Shown in pieces: positions 60,730 through 64,000 of a DNA stretch of 64,000 nucleotides. Both the position numbers and the translations under genes were made by a program. The notes under the pieces were generated by a model, which searched no databases, had not been told where the DNA came from, and saw nothing but the letters and a program-made list of their open reading frames with translations. Within the stretch, counting starts at the first letter, position 1; each line of letters begins with the position of its first letter. The stretch lies in NCBI GenBank assembly GCA_012103075.1, contig JAAVLQ010000001.1:310001-374000 (forward strand), in the 5' to 3' direction. The stretch is from Brucella cytisi (GTDB lineage: Bacteria; Pseudomonadota; Alphaproteobacteria; Rhizobiales; Rhizobiaceae).

Positions 60730-60772
60730 ATCCCGAAAGTGGTTTCATCCTTTTCGGGATGCGCTTTAATCA
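60730..60772. repeat. short palindromic intergenic repeat (RIME-like), copy 4
   Basis: ATCCCGAAA ... TTTCGGGAT inverted arms (60729-60761) followed by GCGCTTTAATCATGCG. Same family as 20513-20556. It sits between the convergent GH-like gene and the ligase gene and may serve as their shared transcript end. Confidence 0.6.
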
Positions 60773-62070
60773 TGCGAGATTTGGTTTCCGCTGATGGGTC
60801 GGTCTTACTGTAGTTGCAGACTTTTTATGCACGGTGCAGGCATGCAGCCGCAAACCCATGACCGCTGTAAGCACGCTGAACCAGACTGGTCCACGCGCGA
60901 CGAAGAACGGGGTCTCTAGATTGGCGTAGAACATTATGAACAACCAGATCTGAAGATACATGAGCGCCGGGCTGGAGGAGTTACCTGATCGTTGTGCGCG
61001 GTGGAAATCGAGGAGTGGGCAGACCCCGATCCACCAGATCAGTGCAGCCAAGCCAATGAAACCCGTCGTAATCGTTATATTAAGATAGGCGTTATGTGCG
61101 TGGCCTGCGCGGGCCGCCCATGTTTCAATGTCGTATCCACCATTCACCAGCCGCGAGGTGCCCCAGAAAGCATCGTAGCCATAGCCTACCAGCGGATGTT
61201 CCGTAAGTTGCCTGATGGCGAATTTCCATATCTCGGTGCGGCCGGTGAAGGTGGGATCGGAGGCGAAGCTTTCGACGAGGCTTTTGGCTGAAGGAAAAAG
61301 GACAGTTCCCAACGTCAGATAAGCCATGATCAGAAGAGGGACATAAACCATCAGCGCTTTCACGGCGAGGCTTCGCGTTCGCACTAGGCAATATGCGAGG
61401 GTGAAGGCCAGTACTACCGAGCCGATAGAGGTCTTGTTATTTGTTCTGTACAGAAAAAAAAAAAGCGCAAATATGGTGATTAGCGTCCCGCTGAGCCGGG
61501 CTTTTGACCGCCAAAGATACATGCCGTAGCAGCTCAACACCACCATTGCTGGCCCGGCGATGTTCTTATGGGCGAAATGTCCGCGCCACGAGCCGGCATT
61601 CGTCAACTCCAACACCTCCGCCAGATTGTGGATGGAGACGGCTGGCAAGAAGATCACGCCGAAATAGGCCAGTCCCAACACGAACAGAGAAAGCGGCTTG
61701 ATGAGCCGGATGAAATGGTTTTCGTCCTCTGGCAGAAGGAGCCGGGCTAAAGCGGTAATAATGACTGTGACACTGAAAATATAGCGACGAAAAGAGAGAT
61801 CAGGTTGGGTGGAAAGGATTACCGTTATGAATTGCCATCCCAGCAGTATAACAAAATACGGAAACAACACCGTACCAACCAGATTACGGTTCTGCCAGAG
61901 AACCGCGAGGCTAAGCGCGGTGAGCAGCAGCGAAAGCACCTGTTGCATCGCATTTCCCGCTTCCTGAGCGAGAAGAACATCCGGATTGCGCAGATCAATG
62001 AAAGGGGAGAGCGTGATCCAGTACAGACAAAAATGCCAATGAACAGAATGTTTCTGTATGTTCTGCTCAT
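60770..62070 (-). CDS. O-antigen ligase/polymerase family protein (Wzy/ExoQ-like)
   Basis: About 433 residues with 10 or more membrane helices. The corrected N-terminus is MSRTYRNILFIGIFVC then SPFIDLRNPDVLLAQEAGNAMQQVLSLLLTALSLA; breaks near 61995 and 61935. The Wzy_C-type periplasmic loop carries FTGRTEIWKFAIRQLTEHPLVGYGYDAFWG and HAHNAYLNITITTGFIGL, with the conserved Arg and His residues of this family. It polymerises or ligates the exopolysaccharide repeat. The only intact Wzy-type gene in the window. Confidence 0.8.
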
Positions 62071-62104
62071 ATGCTATCCGTCGGGAAATAAGGTGAGAAA
62101 CGCC

Positions 62105-62494
62105 TCAATTCAGTGTAGGTCGCAGGTCCGGCATGTCAAGCGAGAAGGCGGGAATATCAACCTCGAACAAGCTGCCGCCGTCGCCTTGCATCTGATAGCG
62201 TCCGACCATGACGCCTGACGTGGTGGTCAACGGGCATCCTGATGAATATTGAAAAGAGTCACCGGTTCGAGAGTTGGCTGCTCGCCGACCACACCGCCCG
62301 CGCACTTCCTCGACGTATCCATTCGCATCAGTAATTTGCCAGTAACGTGAGCGGAGCTGCACAGTTTGCGTGGAGTTATTGGCAATCGTTATACGATAAC
62401 CCCATACATAACGGTTTTCGTCGGGCTCGGACTGGTCTTCCAGATAGAAAGGTTCGACCGAAACTTCGATCCCTTGCGTTACCGCTCTATACAT
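62105..62494 (-). CDS. apaG: ApaG / CorD family protein
   Basis: 130 residues from the ATG at 62494 ([31 protein letters not shown]); the longer frame to 62557 is not needed. ApaG beta-sandwich: [56 protein letters not shown]. Residues near 70-84 are misread between an extra G near 62301 and CCGG at 62262-62265 (CCWGG expected); corrected they read [15 protein letters not shown]. Function: small conserved protein of unclear role; adjacent to metZ as in other rhizobia. Confidence 0.88.
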   Translation of the reverse strand: MYRAVTQGIEVSVEPFYLEDQSEPDENRYVWGYRITIANNSTQTVQLRSRYWQITDANGYVEEVRGRCGRRAANSRTGDSFQYSSGCPLTTTSGVMVGRYQMQGDGGSLFEVDIPAFSLDMPDLRPTLN

Positions 62495-62744
62495 GTGCAC
62501 CCGCCCTACATTCACATCGGCCTCGGCACCCTGCAATATGGCGAAGCCGGATCGCAATGGTGCTTGTTTATTGAACGGTTCGCCGGTTCTAGGACGCCGC
62601 TTTTAACCCACCTATCGCTAAAGTTGCGGAGGAGGTCAACAATTCGGAGCGGCAAATATGCGGCAATTGCCGAAATGTTCCGGCAATTGCATTGTTTGTG
62701 CTTCTGTTTGAAGCCTAAAAGCCACAGTATCGAGATATAGCGGC

Positions 62745-63937
62745 CTAGCGAGCGATCTTGAGGGCTGCTTCCACGTCGTCCATGAGGTCGTCGGTATCCT
62801 CAAGGCCGAGCGAGATTCGGAGAAGGCCGTCCGAGATACCGAGTTCAGCTTTCGCCTCGTCGCTAAGGTTCTTGTGCGTCGTGGTTGCTGGATGAGTAAT
62901 AAGGCTTTTGCATCACCCAGATTGTTGGAGATGCTGAAGACCTGCAACGCATTCTGGAACTTGAACGCTGCCTCCTTGCCGCCTTCCAGCTCCAGTGCAA
63001 TGAGGGTCGAGCCACCCGTCATCTGTTTGGCGATAATGTCGGCCTGGGGGTGGTCGGCCCGTCCCGGATAGATCACGCGCTTCACGCCCTGTTTGTCTGC
63101 GAGGAAGTCAGCAACAGCGGCCGCTGATAACGTCTGCTGGCGTACACGTACGGCCAATGTTTCAAGGCCCTTCAGCATGATCCACGCATTGAACGGGCTT
63201 AGGCCCGGACCCGTATGACGGAAATAGTCCTGCAGGGTGTTTTCAACCCATTCACGGTCAGAGAGAACTACGCCGCCAAGGCAGCGTCCCTGACCGTCAA
63301 TGTGTTTTGTTGCAGAATAAACAACGATATGCGCACCGAGCTCCAGTGGCTTCTGGAAAAGCGGTGTGGCGAAGACGTTATCGACGATGAGTTTGGCGCC
63401 TGCTTCGTTTGCGACCTGCGCGACGGCAGCAATGTCGATAATTTCGAGCGTCGGATTGGATGGGCTTTCAAGGAACATGACCTTGGTGTTCGGGCGAACA
63501 GCAGCTTTCCAGTTCTCAATATCGGAGCCGTCGATGATCGAGATTTCGACGCCATATTTCGGCAAGATCGTCTCAACGATGTAGCGACAAGAGCCGAAAA
63601 CGGCGCGAGCGGAAATCACGTGATCGCCGGCCTGCACCGGCACAGGATCGCAGCTGCCACTGCCGCCATACCGGAAGCGGTTGCACGTGCTTCTGCGGCA
63701 CCTTCCAGCGCGCACATGCGCTTTTCGAACATGTCAGTAGTTGGATTAGCATAACGTGAATAGATGAAACCCGGATCCTCACCCTTGAAGCGCGCTTCGG
63801 CGGCTTCGGCATTCGGGTAAAAGGAAACCCTGTGTCAGAAACATTGCTTCCGACATTTCAGCAAATCCGGAGCGCAGCGATCCGGCATGCACGAGCTCAG
63901 TTGCAGGGCGAAACTTGCGGGTATTCTCAGTCGTCAT
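62745..63937 (-). CDS. metZ: O-succinylhomoserine sulfhydrylase
   Basis: About 397 residues, PLP-dependent, makes homocysteine from O-succinylhomoserine and sulfide in methionine synthesis. The N-terminus MTTENTRKFRPATELVHAGS is followed by YSRYANPTTDMFEKRM, DNVFATPLFQKPLELGA, the PLP lysine in YSATKHIDGQGR and GPGLSPFNAWIMLKGLETL. Breaks: an extra T near 63822 (FLYPNAEAAEARF), CCGG for CCAGG at 63637-63640 (LCQVQAGDHV) and a lost C near 62905; the corrected end SLGLEDTDDLMDDVEAALKIAR stops at 62745. Confidence 0.92.
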
Positions 63938-64000
63938 TTTTCCAACCTGTCGAAAGCTGGTCGGCCGGGGCAGGTTAAACGGGCCTCGGCGGCCAATAAA

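Noticed and set aside
63938..64000. SAM-II riboswitch upstream of metZ
   Set aside because: A SAM-responsive leader is common before methionine genes in this group, but the 63 visible bases show no recognisable SAM-II pseudoknot and the window ends.
1..64000. CRISPR arrays, tRNA or rRNA genes, insertion sequences, phage integrases
   Set aside because: No regularly spaced repeats, no tRNA-like acceptor/T-loop patterns and no transposase or recombinase motifs were found on either strand.

Overview
The window looks like a chromosomal segment from the Brucella/Ochrobactrum clade (Hyphomicrobiales, Alphaproteobacteria). The evidence is a GcrA cell-cycle regulator, a BepR-BepD-BepE type efflux locus, a PreT/PreA pyrimidine reductase pair, and the rhizobial gene order argD-argF-hslO ... 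apaG-metZ. No rRNA, tRNA, CRISPR array, phage or IS element was recognised.

Most long conserved genes carry one to three single-base frameshifts. Many fall in homopolymers, and at least eleven fall where a CCWGG would be expected but CCGG is read. I interpret these as read or assembly errors and give whole-gene coordinates across them; each entry says where the frame breaks.

Layout. (1) 1-5.6 kb: reductive pyrimidine degradation on the minus strand (ABC importer, dihydropyrimidinase, N-carbamoyl-beta-alanine amidohydrolase) with a divergent RutR-type TetR repressor and a near-perfect RutR box between them; a Nudix gene follows rutR. (2) 6-20.5 kb: two carbohydrate-type ABC importers. The minus-strand unit has a GntR regulator and a Cys/Met-metabolism PLP enzyme; the plus-strand unit has an aldo/keto reductase, PfkB kinase, DapA-family lyase and a second GntR regulator. 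(3) 20.5-23.4 kb: PreA and PreT, the first step of the same pyrimidine pathway, with a second RutR-like box upstream, so the pathway is physically split by about 15 kb. (4) 23.6-31.3 kb: housekeeping and mixed genes (DMT transporter, CoxG-like protein, pgi, desuccinylase-like, HAD phosphatase, GST, fadD). (5) 31.6-36.8 kb: bepR and divergent bepDE. (6) 36.9-41.4 kb: small membrane protein, an AT-rich patch with a periplasmic binding protein and a palindrome, then divergent ppk2 and phoR.

(7) 41.4-53.9 kb: an exopolysaccharide locus with three glycosyltransferases, two acyltransferase-like proteins, a Wzx flippase, a Wzz chain-length protein, a deleted Wzy remnant, a polysaccharide deacetylase and a large secreted glycoside-hydrolase-like protein. 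(8) 53.9-64 kb: gcrA, a candidate structured ncRNA, argD-argF-hslO, then a second island (a signal-less paralogue of the glycoside-hydrolase-like protein and an intact O-antigen ligase/polymerase) inserted before apaG and metZ. The paired glycoside-hydrolase-like proteins, each next to a Wzy-type gene, are the most likely undescribed system here.
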